From Candidatus Bathyarchaeota archaeon (GTDB taxonomy: Archaea > Thermoproteota > Bathyarchaeia > TCS64), in NCBI GenBank assembly GCA_026014515.1, contig JAOZIG010000434.1, positions 1-13,035 on the forward strand: 13,035 nucleotides of DNA. Reading direction: 5' to 3'. The number at the start of each line of letters is the position of its first letter. The stretch's first letter is position 1. Shown piece by piece: positions 1-7,932 of this stretch. The notes beneath the pieces were generated by a model. That model was not told the origin of the DNA, ran no database searches, and saw nothing but the letters and a program-made list of their open reading frames with translations. A program made the translations under genes and the position numbers.

Positions 1-1
1 A

Positions 2-262
2 CAGGCATGTACACTCCTATTCAACACACTATACCTTGGAGGCTACAACGGTCCAATCATTATGGGTAGTGTCATTGGCAGCCACATATTCTGGCTCTTG
101 ACAAAGTTCCTCATTTTGGTTGTATTCGTTGTACTGCTAAGGTGTGTGTTCCCGAGACCAAGGATGGACCAGATGCTCAAGATAGGCTGGAACTATCTAA
201 CACCAGTTGCATTACTGAACCTATTCATTGTTTTAGCAATGAAGGTATTGGGGGTATTCTAA
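2..262 (+). CDS. nuoH: Complex I subunit H (NuoH/FpoH), C-terminal part
   Basis: The reading frame is open from the left edge to a TAA at 260-262, giving the last 86 residues of a membrane protein; the start lies outside the window. NuoH is the membrane subunit that joins the peripheral arm to the antiporter-like subunits and helps form the quinone cavity. The visible part matches the family end: a GGYNGP stretch, a hydrophobic helix, then the basic segment PRPRMDQMLKIGW followed by a final helix rich in Leu, Val and Ala. That PRxRxDQ...GW signature is typical of NuoH C-termini. nuoI begins at the very next base (263), so the two genes are surely co-transcribed. An internal ATG at 62 is not the start, because homology continues upstream of it. 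Identification is from motif and context and is strong. Confidence 0.93.
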   Translation, partial: QACTLLFNTLYLGGYNGPIIMGSVIGSHIFWLLTKFLILVVFVVLLRCVFPRPRMDQMLKIGWNYLTPVALLNLFIVLAMKVLGVF

Positions 263-733
263 ATGAGTTGGATAAAGAAACTACTTAGACCCCTCGGAAT
301 CGTAGCACCATATATTCTACGAAACAGCCAGACCGTCGCCTATCCCACAGAACGACTAATGTTCAAGGAGCGTTTCCGTGGCAGACATCAGTTCTTCTTT
401 GAACGATGCATAAGCTGCGGAATCTGCGCACGAGTCTGCCCATGCTCTTCAATCGAGATGGTTGAAGCAGAGGGACACGAGAAGACTTACCCAAGCATCG
501 ACTTCAACACATGCAGCTTCTGTGGCTACTGTGTAGAGTTCTGCCCCAAGCAGGCTCTTGAGTTCACAGATGTTGTAGAGTTAGCGGTTGATGACCGGAG
601 TACTCTAAAGTATTCCCCAGAGCGCCTCAGCGAGGTTCCTGATATCAAGGACTTGGTTCCAAAGATGAAACGGAGGACCGAGGCGTATCTTACAGATAAG
701 GAGATGAAATACAGGAAGGTGAAAGATGTATGA
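263..733 (+). CDS. nuoI: Complex I subunit I, 2x[4Fe-4S] ferredoxin-like (NuoI/FpoI)
   Basis: 156-residue iron-sulfur subunit that relays electrons in the peripheral arm towards the quinone site. Two CxxCxxCxxxCP motifs are visible: C49/C52/C55/C59 and C84/C87/C90/C94, each expected to hold one [4Fe-4S] cluster, as in the N6a/N6b pair. The N-terminal amphipathic stretch (about residues 1-45) is the part that lies on the membrane next to NuoH in known structures. The C-terminal ~50 residues are charged and less conserved. At 156 residues it is somewhat shorter than bacterial NuoI (about 180). It starts directly after the nuoH stop, behind a G-rich stretch, and its stop overlaps the nuoJ start (ATGA at 730-733), which indicates translational coupling. 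Confidence 0.96.
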   Translation: MSWIKKLLRPLGIVAPYILRNSQTVAYPTERLMFKERFRGRHQFFFERCISCGICARVCPCSSIEMVEAEGHEKTYPSIDFNTCSFCGYCVEFCPKQALEFTDVVELAVDDRSTLKYSPERLSEVPDIKDLVPKMKRRTEAYLTDKEMKYRKVKDV

Positions 734-1269
734 TTGAGATACTCTTCATATTATCACTGGTAGTAGTTAGCGCACTACTCGCGGTAACAAGCCGCAACAT
801 AGTCTACGCTGTAATCGCGTTACTAACTACAAACATCTCCTTGGGCGTCGCCTACTATATGATGGGCGCACCCACAGTCGCGCTATTCCAGTTAGCGATA
901 TTCGCTGGAGCAGTGGTCGTCTTCTTCGTCATCACGGTTATGTTAACCACAGGCGGTGACGTCGAGTTTGATGATGACACTCTCCCATGGATGAGCAAGA
1001 CAACTCAACTAGTCCTAGCATCAGTGTCAGTTCTAGTGCTACTAGGAGTTTCACTAACACGTGAAATCGCGTTCCCCTACTTGGAGTACGCATCAAATGC
1101 ACTAGAGACCATGATGTTCACACCCGCAACATACGACGACATTACTACAGCAGTAAGCCAGTTCCTCTGGCAGCACAGGGGATTCGACTTGGTATCACAA
1201 TCATTCGTCGTGCTTGCAGCAGTAATCTGCTGCATAGCTTTGCTGAAGATAAGGAGGGACCACGAGTAA
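730..1269 (+). CDS. nuoJ: Complex I subunit J (NuoJ/FpoJ)
   Basis: 179-residue membrane protein with five predicted hydrophobic helices, roughly at residues 2-20, 26-45, 51-75, 92-110 and 155-174. NuoJ forms part of the E-channel region between NuoH/NuoA and NuoK in the membrane arm. Residues 50-75 (ALFQLAIFAGAVVVFFVITV) match the well conserved third helix of the family, including the central Ala/Gly-Ala segment. Length is normal for a full subunit, so it is not split into two polypeptides as in some methanogens. The ATG overlaps the nuoI stop by four bases and is preceded by AAGGTGA at 716-722, well placed for initiation. Its TAA shares one base with the nuoK ATG. Confidence 0.93.
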   Translation: MIEILFILSLVVVSALLAVTSRNIVYAVIALLTTNISLGVAYYMMGAPTVALFQLAIFAGAVVVFFVITVMLTTGGDVEFDDDTLPWMSKTTQLVLASVSVLVLLGVSLTREIAFPYLEYASNALETMMFTPATYDDITTAVSQFLWQHRGFDLVSQSFVVLAAVICCIALLKIRRDHE

Positions 1270-1580
1270 TGTACCCAATAACATTTTTCATAATAACCAC
1301 AGCGCTTCTATTCGTATTCGGATTAGTAGCGCTGACAATAAAACGAGACCTAGTAAGACTGCTAATCGGTATCGAGATACTGTTTAACGCAGCGAACTTG
1401 TTCTTCGTCGCGTTATCCACACAGCATGTGGGAATGATTGACCCACTGCCCCAGTCCATCGTAATGATGGCGCTGGTGCTTGACGGCACGGTAATAGCCG
1501 TCGGGTTGGCGCTGGCACTGAACGTGTTCAAGCATTACAAGACATTCGACATCAGAAAACTGAGGAGATTGAAATGGTAG
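1269..1580 (+). CDS. nuoK: Complex I subunit K (NuoK/FpoK)
   Basis: 103-residue, three-helix membrane subunit of the NuoK/MrpC family, located between NuoJ and the first antiporter-like subunit in the membrane arm. Helix 2 carries the conserved glutamate in the segment LIGIEILFNAANLFF (E36 in IGIE), the family's key proton-path residue. Helix 3 contains ALVLDGTVIAVGLALAL; bacterial homologues have a second glutamate in this helix (VIAAAEAA/VVAAAEVA-type), and here an Asp lies nearby in LVLDGTV, so the acidic function may be shifted. The start overlaps the nuoJ stop (TAATG) and GGAGGG at 1253-1258 serves as its ribosome site. Its TAG overlaps the next gene's ATG by seven bases. Length matches the family (about 100). 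Confidence 0.95.
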   Translation: MYPITFFIITTALLFVFGLVALTIKRDLVRLLIGIEILFNAANLFFVALSTQHVGMIDPLPQSIVMMALVLDGTVIAVGLALALNVFKHYKTFDIRKLRRLKW

Positions 1581-3094
1581 GACAAGCAATGATATCAACT
1601 GGTCTACAGTTACCACTTCCACTGCTCATCAGCCTCATAGGGGCTATGGCGACACCATTCATTGGAATCCTATCCGATCGAACCGGAATGAAACTCAAGG
1701 AAGCATGGTTCGTTCTAGTCTCCGCCGCAAGTCTTGGAGCTGTCTACCAGCTCTATAATTTGGTAAAAGCGACCCCAGATGGAGTCTTATTGCTTTACTC
1801 ATGGGGGCAAACTCCACCACTGAGCGGCTGTCTTGAGATTGACATGCTAGGAGTCTATATGTCATTCAGCATTGCTTTCCTAGGCTTACTGGTATCCATA
1901 TACTCAATAAGCTACATGGAGCACGAGACAAGAGTAGCCGAGTTCTACACACTGGTCACATTCATGATTGCAGGAATGTTCGGCATAGTCTTCGCAGGAG
2001 ACCTGTTCACCTTATTCGTCTTCTGGGAACTAATGGGATTATCAAGCTATGTCTTGGTTTCATTCCTAAAGCAGAACTGGGGACCAATCGAGGCAGGCTT
2101 CAAGTACCTACTGATGAGCGCAACAGCAGGAGCATTCCTCCTACTAAGCATGGCGCTCCTCTACGGACTAACAGGCACACTAAACTTCGGAATGCTGGCG
2201 AACTCAATCAGAGGAAACCCCTTAACCCCATGGACAGTACTACTATTCTCGACACTAATCGTCGGATTCGGCGTAAAGTCCGCCATCGTGCCAATGCACA
2301 CATGGCTACCTGATGCGCACCCAGAGGCACCAAGCCCAATCAGCGCACTACTATCAGGTGTAGTAATCGAGACAGGACTCTACGGACTCACAAGACTACT
2401 ATTCGTAGTATTCGAACCATCAGTGTTCAGACTACCAATAGCAGCCTTAGCAGTACTAACAATGACAGTAGGAAACCTGCTAGCACTACTACAGGGAGAC
2501 CTGAAACGGATGCTAGCATACTCAAGCATCGCCCAGATAGGGTACATGCTAGTAGGCTTGTCCGCTGGAACCGTCTATGGAGCCCAAGGACTATTCCTAC
2601 ACGTATTCAACCACTCAATGATGAAAGGGCTGGCTTTCCTTGCCGCAGGCTCACTCATCCATATGGCCAACACACGAAACATCGAGGACCTCAAGGGAAT
2701 CGGACGAGCAATGCCCCTCACAACAATGGGGTTATTCGTCTCGTTCATGGGTCTCGGTGGTGTACCTGCTACGAGTGGTTTCATCAGCAAGTTCATGCTC
2801 TTTAGCTCAGCCATTGAAGTCGGAATGACTTGGCTGACAGTAATAGGAGTACTGAACAGCGCACTCTCAATGGCATATTACCTGAGAGTGATAAAGACAC
2901 TAATCTCAGACCCAATCGATTCGATGAAGGGTCTGAAAGAGGCACCCAAGCTCATGGTGGCCATCACAGTCGTGATGACCCTCGTGGTAATCTTGTTCGG
3001 TGTCTGGCCAGAACCAATGGTTAGCTTCGCCGAGTCAGCGGCGGAGTCGTTGGTGAATGGCTTCAACGCATACATAGGAGCGATAATAGGATGA
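1574..3094 (+). CDS. nuoN: Antiporter-like complex I subunit, NuoN/MrpD-like
   Basis: 506-residue polytopic proton-antiporter-like subunit (Proton_antipo_M type), one of the membrane-arm proton pumps. Visible family landmarks: E152 in FWELMGLSSY (TM5 glutamate), K177, K235 in VKSAIVPMHTWLPDAH (TM7 lysine), K311 in LKRMLAYSS, H343/H347 in the FLHVFNH segment, and K406 in GFISKFMLF (TM12 lysine, as in NuoN and NuoL rather than the Glu of bacterial NuoM). The TM8 position that is Lys in nearly all relatives I know is Glu (E266, in VVIETGLY). Assignment to N is by elimination: the 731-aa gene is L, the 505-aa gene is most M-like, and segment 173-203 (EAGFKYLL ... LYGLTGT) resembles NuoN and MrpD. 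GAGGAG at 1562-1567 precedes the ATG. Which exact subunit it is remains open. Confidence 0.85.
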   Translation: MVGQAMISTGLQLPLPLLISLIGAMATPFIGILSDRTGMKLKEAWFVLVSAASLGAVYQLYNLVKATPDGVLLLYSWGQTPPLSGCLEIDMLGVYMSFSIAFLGLLVSIYSISYMEHETRVAEFYTLVTFMIAGMFGIVFAGDLFTLFVFWELMGLSSYVLVSFLKQNWGPIEAGFKYLLMSATAGAFLLLSMALLYGLTGTLNFGMLANSIRGNPLTPWTVLLFSTLIVGFGVKSAIVPMHTWLPDAHPEAPSPISALLSGVVIETGLYGLTRLLFVVFEPSVFRLPIAALAVLTMTVGNLLALLQGDLKRMLAYSSIAQIGYMLVGLSAGTVYGAQGLFLHVFNHSMMKGLAFLAAGSLIHMANTRNIEDLKGIGRAMPLTTMGLFVSFMGLGGVPATSGFISKFMLFSSAIEVGMTWLTVIGVLNSALSMAYYLRVIKTLISDPIDSMKGLKEAPKLMVAITVVMTLVVILFGVWPEPMVSFAESAAESLVNGFNAYIGAIIG

Positions 3095-3137
3095 TCACAG
3101 AAATTCTACCCAAAACAACTACTGGAGGCTTGTACTA

Positions 3138-5333
3138 ATGTCCAGTGAAACAGTAGCCATCGCAGGATGGCAAGCCGTCATGGAGTACTGGCCTGCATTC
3201 ATGTGCTGGGCTATCCCAATGCTGGGCGCAGCATTAATGCCGGTATTCGCCAAGTTTGGCGACAAGTTCAGGGACATGATGGCAGTTGTCTTTGGAGCAG
3301 GAGCCGTGGTATCAACATTCAGTATGATCCCATGGCTGATGAGTGGGCACACTCCCGGCGATGTACAGGTAACTGAATGGATCAACTTCTTTGGTCACCC
3401 ATTAAAGATGGGCGTACTGGTTGACCCAATCACCGTAATCGTGGTAAACGTGGTCGCCTTCATCAGCTTCTTCATCATAGTATACTCAACTAGCTACATG
3501 CACGGAGACACCCACCTCACAAGGTTCTGGTTCTTCTTCCTATTCTTCCTAGGCAGCATGCTGTTACTGGTTGTCAGTGACAACCTTATACAGACCATGA
3601 TAGGCTGGGAGGGTGTAGGAATCTGTAGCTACGGACTAATCGGATATTACTACAGGGATGCTAAGGAACGTTGGCTGGGAGGCCCAGAGCCCACTCCAAT
3701 GTTCCCACCAAGCCACTGTGGCATGAAGGCATTCGTAGTCACAGGTATTGGCGACGTATTCATCCTTGGAGCAATGTTCATCATATTCCACTTCGCGGGA
3801 ACAGTCAACTACGTTGAACTAATTCAAACCGCGCCAGAGTGGCTAGCAGAGATGAGCCACTACCCGGGACTCATCGCAATAACCGCGATAATGTTCCTAG
3901 GTGGACCCATCGGAAAATCCGCCCAGTTCCCACTCCATGAGTGGCTACCAGAGGCTATGGCTGGACCTACCAGCGTCTCAGCGCTTATCCACGCAGCCAC
4001 CATGGTCAAGGCTGGAGTATATCTTGTAGCAAGAATGAGCCCAGTGTTCTACATCGGCGCTTATGTGCTACACCTACCCGAGGCACGGCTATACTTCATA
4101 GCAATCGCCATCGTGGGAGGATTTACTACATTTATGGCGGCAAGCCAAGCAATAGTATCAGTTGAACTCAAGAAGATACTAGCCTACTCTACAGTAAGCC
4201 AGATCGGATACATGATGCTTGGTCTTGGCTTAGCAGGTTTATCCGAGGAAGCATACGTAGCGGGATTAACTGCAGGTATCTTCCACCTGATGAGCCACGC
4301 CTTATTCAAAGCATCTCTGTTCCTTGGAGCAGGGTCTGTGATCCACGCGATTCACAGCATCTATACATTTGATATGGGTGGCTTGAAGAAATACATGCCA
4401 AAGACCTACTGGTTGATGGTCTTGGCGACCATAAGCCTAGCTGGTGTACCACCATTCAGCGGCTTCTGGAGCAAAGACGCAGTATTCATCGCGGCAATGA
4501 TCGCCGGAACACCACTAGCCTACGCGCTATTGGCTGTTGGAGGCATCAGCGCTGCCTTGACAATGACATACAGCATCAGATACATCTGGTTAACCTTCTT
4601 GGCGCCAGAAAGCAAACACATTCATGAGCTAGAGCATCACGGGCACGCCCCACATGAAGCTCCTCTTGTAATGTGGGGCTCTGTCGCCGTACTCGTGGTG
4701 GTTATGTTAGGCATATCTGTTCTTGGTCTCGCAGGACAGTTCAACACTGGACTAAACCCCGAGATATTCATTGAAGAACAGATACACCATGCTCTGCATG
4801 CAATAATGCCCCACGAGGTAGAACTCATCGTACCCCACATCGACTTCGGTATAAAGTCACAGGCTTGGAGCCTAAGCGCATTCCTGCTTGTAGTAGGAAT
4901 ACTCTCAGGTAGAACCTACTACTGGAACCGCAAGGTAGATGAATGGGATATGGAGAGAACCGGGTGGCGGGCACCCATATACAAGTTCCTATGGAACAGA
5001 TGGTACATGAACCCACTATACTACAAGGTCTTTGTTGATGGCTTCATCAACACAGGAAAAAACCTGTACCAGAACCTTGAGAAAGCCGCATTTGACAAGA
5101 TCACACCAGTAGTAAGCGGGTTCTTCATCAATCTTGGTATAAACCTCTATGACAGCGTAGAGACCGAGGTACTGGACGAGGGAATAAACGAAGGAGTTCC
5201 CTCATTCTTCACCTCAGTATACCATCATCTAAAGAAGCTCCAGACAGGGGTCTTGAGCTACAACATCGCCTACATGGCGATCATTTTCCTGGTTTTGATA
5301 ATCGTGTTAATGATATTCGGAGGAATGATCTAA
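3138..5333 (+). CDS. nuoL: Complex I subunit L (NuoL/FpoL), with long lateral-helix C-terminus
   Basis: 731-residue distal antiporter-like subunit of the membrane arm. Landmarks: E158 in GWEGVGICSY (TM5), K260 in GKSAQFPLHEWLPEAMAGP (TM7), K291 in ATMVKAGVY (TM8), K345/K346, H383/H387 in IFHLMSH, and K446 in GFWSKDAVF (TM12). An insertion at about 176-196 with PTPMFPPSHCG lies between TM5 and TM6. The His-rich loop at 534-548 precedes a long C-terminal section (about 630-731) whose charged amphipathic stretch and last helix fit the lateral helix and anchor that span the membrane arm. It is longer than E. coli NuoL (613). A 43-base gap separates it from the preceding gene, with GGAGG at 3124-3128 nine bases before the ATG. 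Placing L after an N-like gene differs from the usual L-M-N order. Confidence 0.96.
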   Translation: MSSETVAIAGWQAVMEYWPAFMCWAIPMLGAALMPVFAKFGDKFRDMMAVVFGAGAVVSTFSMIPWLMSGHTPGDVQVTEWINFFGHPLKMGVLVDPITVIVVNVVAFISFFIIVYSTSYMHGDTHLTRFWFFFLFFLGSMLLLVVSDNLIQTMIGWEGVGICSYGLIGYYYRDAKERWLGGPEPTPMFPPSHCGMKAFVVTGIGDVFILGAMFIIFHFAGTVNYVELIQTAPEWLAEMSHYPGLIAITAIMFLGGPIGKSAQFPLHEWLPEAMAGPTSVSALIHAATMVKAGVYLVARMSPVFYIGAYVLHLPEARLYFIAIAIVGGFTTFMAASQAIVSVELKKILAYSTVSQIGYMMLGLGLAGLSEEAYVAGLTAGIFHLMSHALFKASLFLGAGSVIHAIHSIYTFDMGGLKKYMPKTYWLMVLATISLAGVPPFSGFWSKDAVFIAAMIAGTPLAYALLAVGGISAALTMTYSIRYIWLTFLAPESKHIHELEHHGHAPHEAPLVMWGSVAVLVVVMLGISVLGLAGQFNTGLNPEIFIEEQIHHALHAIMPHEVELIVPHIDFGIKSQAWSLSAFLLVVGILSGRTYYWNRKVDEWDMERTGWRAPIYKFLWNRWYMNPLYYKVFVDGFINTGKNLYQNLEKAAFDKITPVVSGFFINLGINLYDSVETEVLDEGINEGVPSFFTSVYHHLKKLQTGVLSYNIAYMAIIFLVLIIVLMIFGGMI

Positions 5334-5334
5334 A

Positions 5335-6852
5335 ATGGTATTAGCAAATACTCTAATCTTGGTACTCTTAGTACCCTTAGTAACAACACCACTTGCCTAC
5401 TTCTTAGGCAAAAGCATGGGGAAGAAGACTGGCTGGATAGCAGCCGCCCCGCTTGTGGTGACGCTTCTGCTCCTCCTAAGCGTTGCCGCAGAGACTAAGG
5501 GAGGAGGATCATATACTGAGCACTATGAGTGGATTCCAACCTCTGATATCGGGTTTGACCTGATGGTGGATGGGCTCAATATCTGGGTCTTGATAACCAT
5601 TAACATACTATGTCTGGTAATCAGCGTATACAGCATACCCTACATGGAGCACAGGTTCCATGAATGGGAACACGAGACAGGAGAAGACATCAGCGGATCA
5701 GGATACGCAAACTACTACGCTCTATACCTACTTTACTCAGTAGGAATGCTAGGCACAGTTCTGGCTACAAACACGATCCAGTTCTACATGTTCTACGAGT
5801 TGATGCTAGTCCCAAGCTGGGCAATGATCAACAACTATGGATACGGTGAACGAGAAAGAATCGGTATGATGTACTTCATGTGGACCCACGTCGGCGCAGT
5901 TATCCTATTGGCAGGTTTGTTAACCGGCTACTGGATCACTGGAAGCTTCGCGATAAGCTCACTAAGTCATGTTGTCGGACACCCATTCGCACCATGGGTA
6001 GCAGTTGCTATTCTCATCGGGTTCCTAACCAAAATGGCGGTATTTGGTATCCACGTATGGCTACCATATGCACACGGTGAGGCACCTACACCCATCAGCG
6101 CTCTACTGAGCCCAGCAATGATCGGCATCGGAACCTACGCAGCAGTACGTCTAGTTGCGGTACCTATGCACGAGACATTCGCTGGATTCAGCATGATGTT
6201 CTCTGTATGGGCACTATTGACCATGATATACGGTGGATTAATGGCGCTAGCACAAGACGATATCAAACGATTCCTAGCATACAGCAGCGTAAGCCAGATG
6301 GGATACCTATTCCTAGGACTTGCAAGTGCTGCAGCGTATGGAGAGGCAGGAGCCATATTCCACTATGTAAGCCACGGATTCGGTAAGGGTATCTTATTCC
6401 TTGCCGCGGGAGTGCTCATCTCTCAGACTGGTACACGTAGCATCAAGAAAATGGGAGGACTAGCCGACAAGATGCCCATCACAGCAACATTAACGCTGCT
6501 GGGCTTCTTCGCAATCGGCGGAGTACCACCAACAGTAGGATTCATGTCCAAGTTCATGATCTTCGCAGGGGTATTCGATAGCGCACTAACCCATACAACA
6601 GCACAGCTTGTAGTGGCAATAGTCGCCATAATCATGACAGTGCTAACAGTAGGCTACAGTCTATGGACGGTTCGTAGAATCTTCTTCGGTCCTCTAGCGG
6701 AGGGCATGGAGAATGTTAAGGAAGCACCAATGCTAATGCTATTACCCATGGTAGTATTGGCGGTAATCGCGGTGGTTCTGGGCGTATACCCCAAACTGGT
6801 ACTAGACTACCTACTACCTTTCTTCGGAGAGGTAGTCTCAGCAGTCCACTAA
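5335..6852 (+). CDS. nuoM: Antiporter-like complex I subunit M (NuoM-like)
   Basis: 505-residue proton-antiporter-like subunit and last gene of the operon. E155 in FYELMLVPSW is the TM5 glutamate and closely matches the FFExMLxP pattern of NuoM. Other landmarks are K233 in GFLTKMAVFGIHVWLP (TM7), K311 in IKRFLAYSS, H343/H347, K351 and K406 in GFMSKFMIF (TM12). Two departures stand out: the TM8 lysine column holds glycine (G264, in AMIGIGTY), and the near-invariant WLPDAH reads WLPYAH. Bacterial NuoM has Glu at the TM12 site, so K406 makes this protein N-like there. Landmarks 311, 343, 347, 351 and 406 fall at identical numbers in the 506-aa paralogue. The ATG is one base after the nuoL stop, with GGAGG at 5319-5323. 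Confidence 0.9.
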   Translation: MVLANTLILVLLVPLVTTPLAYFLGKSMGKKTGWIAAAPLVVTLLLLLSVAAETKGGGSYTEHYEWIPTSDIGFDLMVDGLNIWVLITINILCLVISVYSIPYMEHRFHEWEHETGEDISGSGYANYYALYLLYSVGMLGTVLATNTIQFYMFYELMLVPSWAMINNYGYGERERIGMMYFMWTHVGAVILLAGLLTGYWITGSFAISSLSHVVGHPFAPWVAVAILIGFLTKMAVFGIHVWLPYAHGEAPTPISALLSPAMIGIGTYAAVRLVAVPMHETFAGFSMMFSVWALLTMIYGGLMALAQDDIKRFLAYSSVSQMGYLFLGLASAAAYGEAGAIFHYVSHGFGKGILFLAAGVLISQTGTRSIKKMGGLADKMPITATLTLLGFFAIGGVPPTVGFMSKFMIFAGVFDSALTHTTAQLVVAIVAIIMTVLTVGYSLWTVRRIFFGPLAEGMENVKEAPMLMLLPMVVLAVIAVVLGVYPKLVLDYLLPFFGEVVSAVH

Positions 6853-6936
6853 TTTCCTTTTTTAATTAATTATTTCTAGAATTACCACTTAACTGAGAGC
6901 GATTATTTTCTATTAGTAATTAAATTGTTATTTTTC
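6853..6936 (+). terminator. T-rich termination zone of the complex I operon
   Basis: Right after the nuoM TAA comes a run of nine T and two C (6853-6863), then AT-rich sequence and further T tracts near 6905-6909 and 6928-6936. Archaeal RNA polymerase terminates on oligo-T tracts without needing a hairpin, so this zone is the likely end of the operon transcript. It also separates the operon from the convergent CPBP gene. I see no strong stem-loop. Confidence 0.6.
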
Positions 6937-6957
6937 TCCAAGTTAGGATGGGGCTGC

Positions 6958-7812
6958 TTATACGGTATCCTGTAGCGATTCTTTGTGTTTTTGATTCCTT
7001 TTCATTAATAAATACGCGATAAATCCAGCGATCACATTCATTGCTACATATATCCAGTATAATGATTGAGCTGAAGCAGGTTTGTCATCATAGAATAGAT
7101 AAAGGAGTGCATGAGATGCGTTATTGCTTCCATGAAATAGAAGCATGAGTAATAGATTTCCCTCTAAGCTTTGATAGAAATACGAGTAGACAAAAGAAAT
7201 CGACATTGTCATTATTACAAACCCGATATAGGGCGTGAAAGTATGCCCATCCCATAACATGAACCAGAGTGGAGTATGCCAAAAACCCCAGAATAACCCA
7301 ATTATGATGCTAGTCAATGCAGGATTATATTTTTTTAACAATTCTCCCTGTAAGTATCCTCTCCATCCGATCTCTTCTTGCCCTCCACCTAACGTGGATA
7401 CAAACAGCAGGTATGGAATATACAGCAAATAGGGTGTATACCATGGGTCATTGGGTAAAGGCATAGGTGGGATCTCTAAACTGAGAAGGGTTCCAAAGAG
7501 TATAGAGCTTCCATTAATTATCAGAGGAACTACTAGAATAACAGACAGGAAAAGACCCAAATTGCTTATTCCTTTGATTGAAAAGAGTTTCTTCAAGTGT
7601 TGTTTAAAGGACTGTTTCTCCTTTCGTAAAGCAACAAAAGACCCGAAAGCAGGACCAAACGCCCCAATAATTATGGTTATAAAATAGATGGCATTTGATA
7701 ATTCCTCGGAGCCAAATGATATGACCCCAAAATATTCTAGGACTGAGGGGGTCCATAAAATCCATGAAAACAGGAATGTGGAAATCAAATACGTTGATGC
7801 GTTACGATTCAT
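6958..7812 (-). CDS. CPBP-family intramembrane metalloprotease homologue (CAAX protease/Abi)
   Basis: 284-residue integral membrane protein with about eight hydrophobic segments. It carries the three signature motifs of the CPBP (CAAX prenyl protease 2 / Abi) family: EEIGWR at 146-151 (EExxxR), FWGFWH at 174-179 (FxxxH), and H227 followed by N230/N231. These Glu and His residues are the presumed catalytic or metal-site residues, so the enzyme looks intact. The substrate is unknown; relatives include Rce1-type prenyl-protein proteases and peptide-processing or self-immunity proteins. The gene is clearly richer in A and T than its neighbours and lies alone between the complex I operon and the cytochrome gene. 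This fits an accessory or acquired gene. A TATA-like element 24-31 bases before the ATG suggests a nearly leaderless mRNA. Family call is firm; role is not known. Confidence 0.85.
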   Translation of the reverse strand: MNRNASTYLISTFLFSWILWTPSVLEYFGVISFGSEELSNAIYFITIIIGAFGPAFGSFVALRKEKQSFKQHLKKLFSIKGISNLGLFLSVILVVPLIINGSSILFGTLLSLEIPPMPLPNDPWYTPYLLYIPYLLFVSTLGGGQEEIGWRGYLQGELLKKYNPALTSIIIGLFWGFWHTPLWFMLWDGHTFTPYIGFVIMTMSISFVYSYFYQSLEGNLLLMLLFHGSNNASHALLYLFYDDKPASAQSLYWIYVAMNVIAGFIAYLLMKRNQKHKESLQDTV

Positions 7813-7835
7813 AACTCTACTGAGTACCTCTATAC

Positions 7836-7843
7836 TAAATAAA
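7836..7843 (-). promoter_or_regulatory. TATA-like box for the CPBP gene
   Basis: On the - strand the octamer TTTATTTA is centred about 28 bases before the ATG at 7812. Archaeal transcription usually starts 24-27 bases after the TATA centre, which would put the mRNA start one to four bases before the ATG, a nearly leaderless transcript. The upstream bases do not make a purine-rich BRE, so this is tentative. Confidence 0.4.
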
Positions 7844-7932
7844 GACCATTATATCCGAACCTGTCCTCGGGTGCTTGATTTAGATAGCTCAGTGTATATG
7901 TTAGATCTTGATTATTGTATTACATAGAGTAT

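Noticed and set aside
1145..1531. 128-residue open frame on the - strand under nuoJ/nuoK.
   Set aside because: It lies antisense to well supported complex I genes with matching family motifs and has no ribosome site or recognisable domain.
7855..7870. Small inverted repeat CCGA ... TCGG as a possible hairpin or operator.
   Set aside because: Only four base pairs around an eight-base loop; expected by chance.
7885..7893. TAGCTCAGT on the + strand, resembling a tRNA D-arm, and GGTTCGGAT on the - strand nearby, resembling a T-arm.
   Set aside because: The two pieces are on opposite strands, and no acceptor, anticodon or T stem of proper length pairs around either one.
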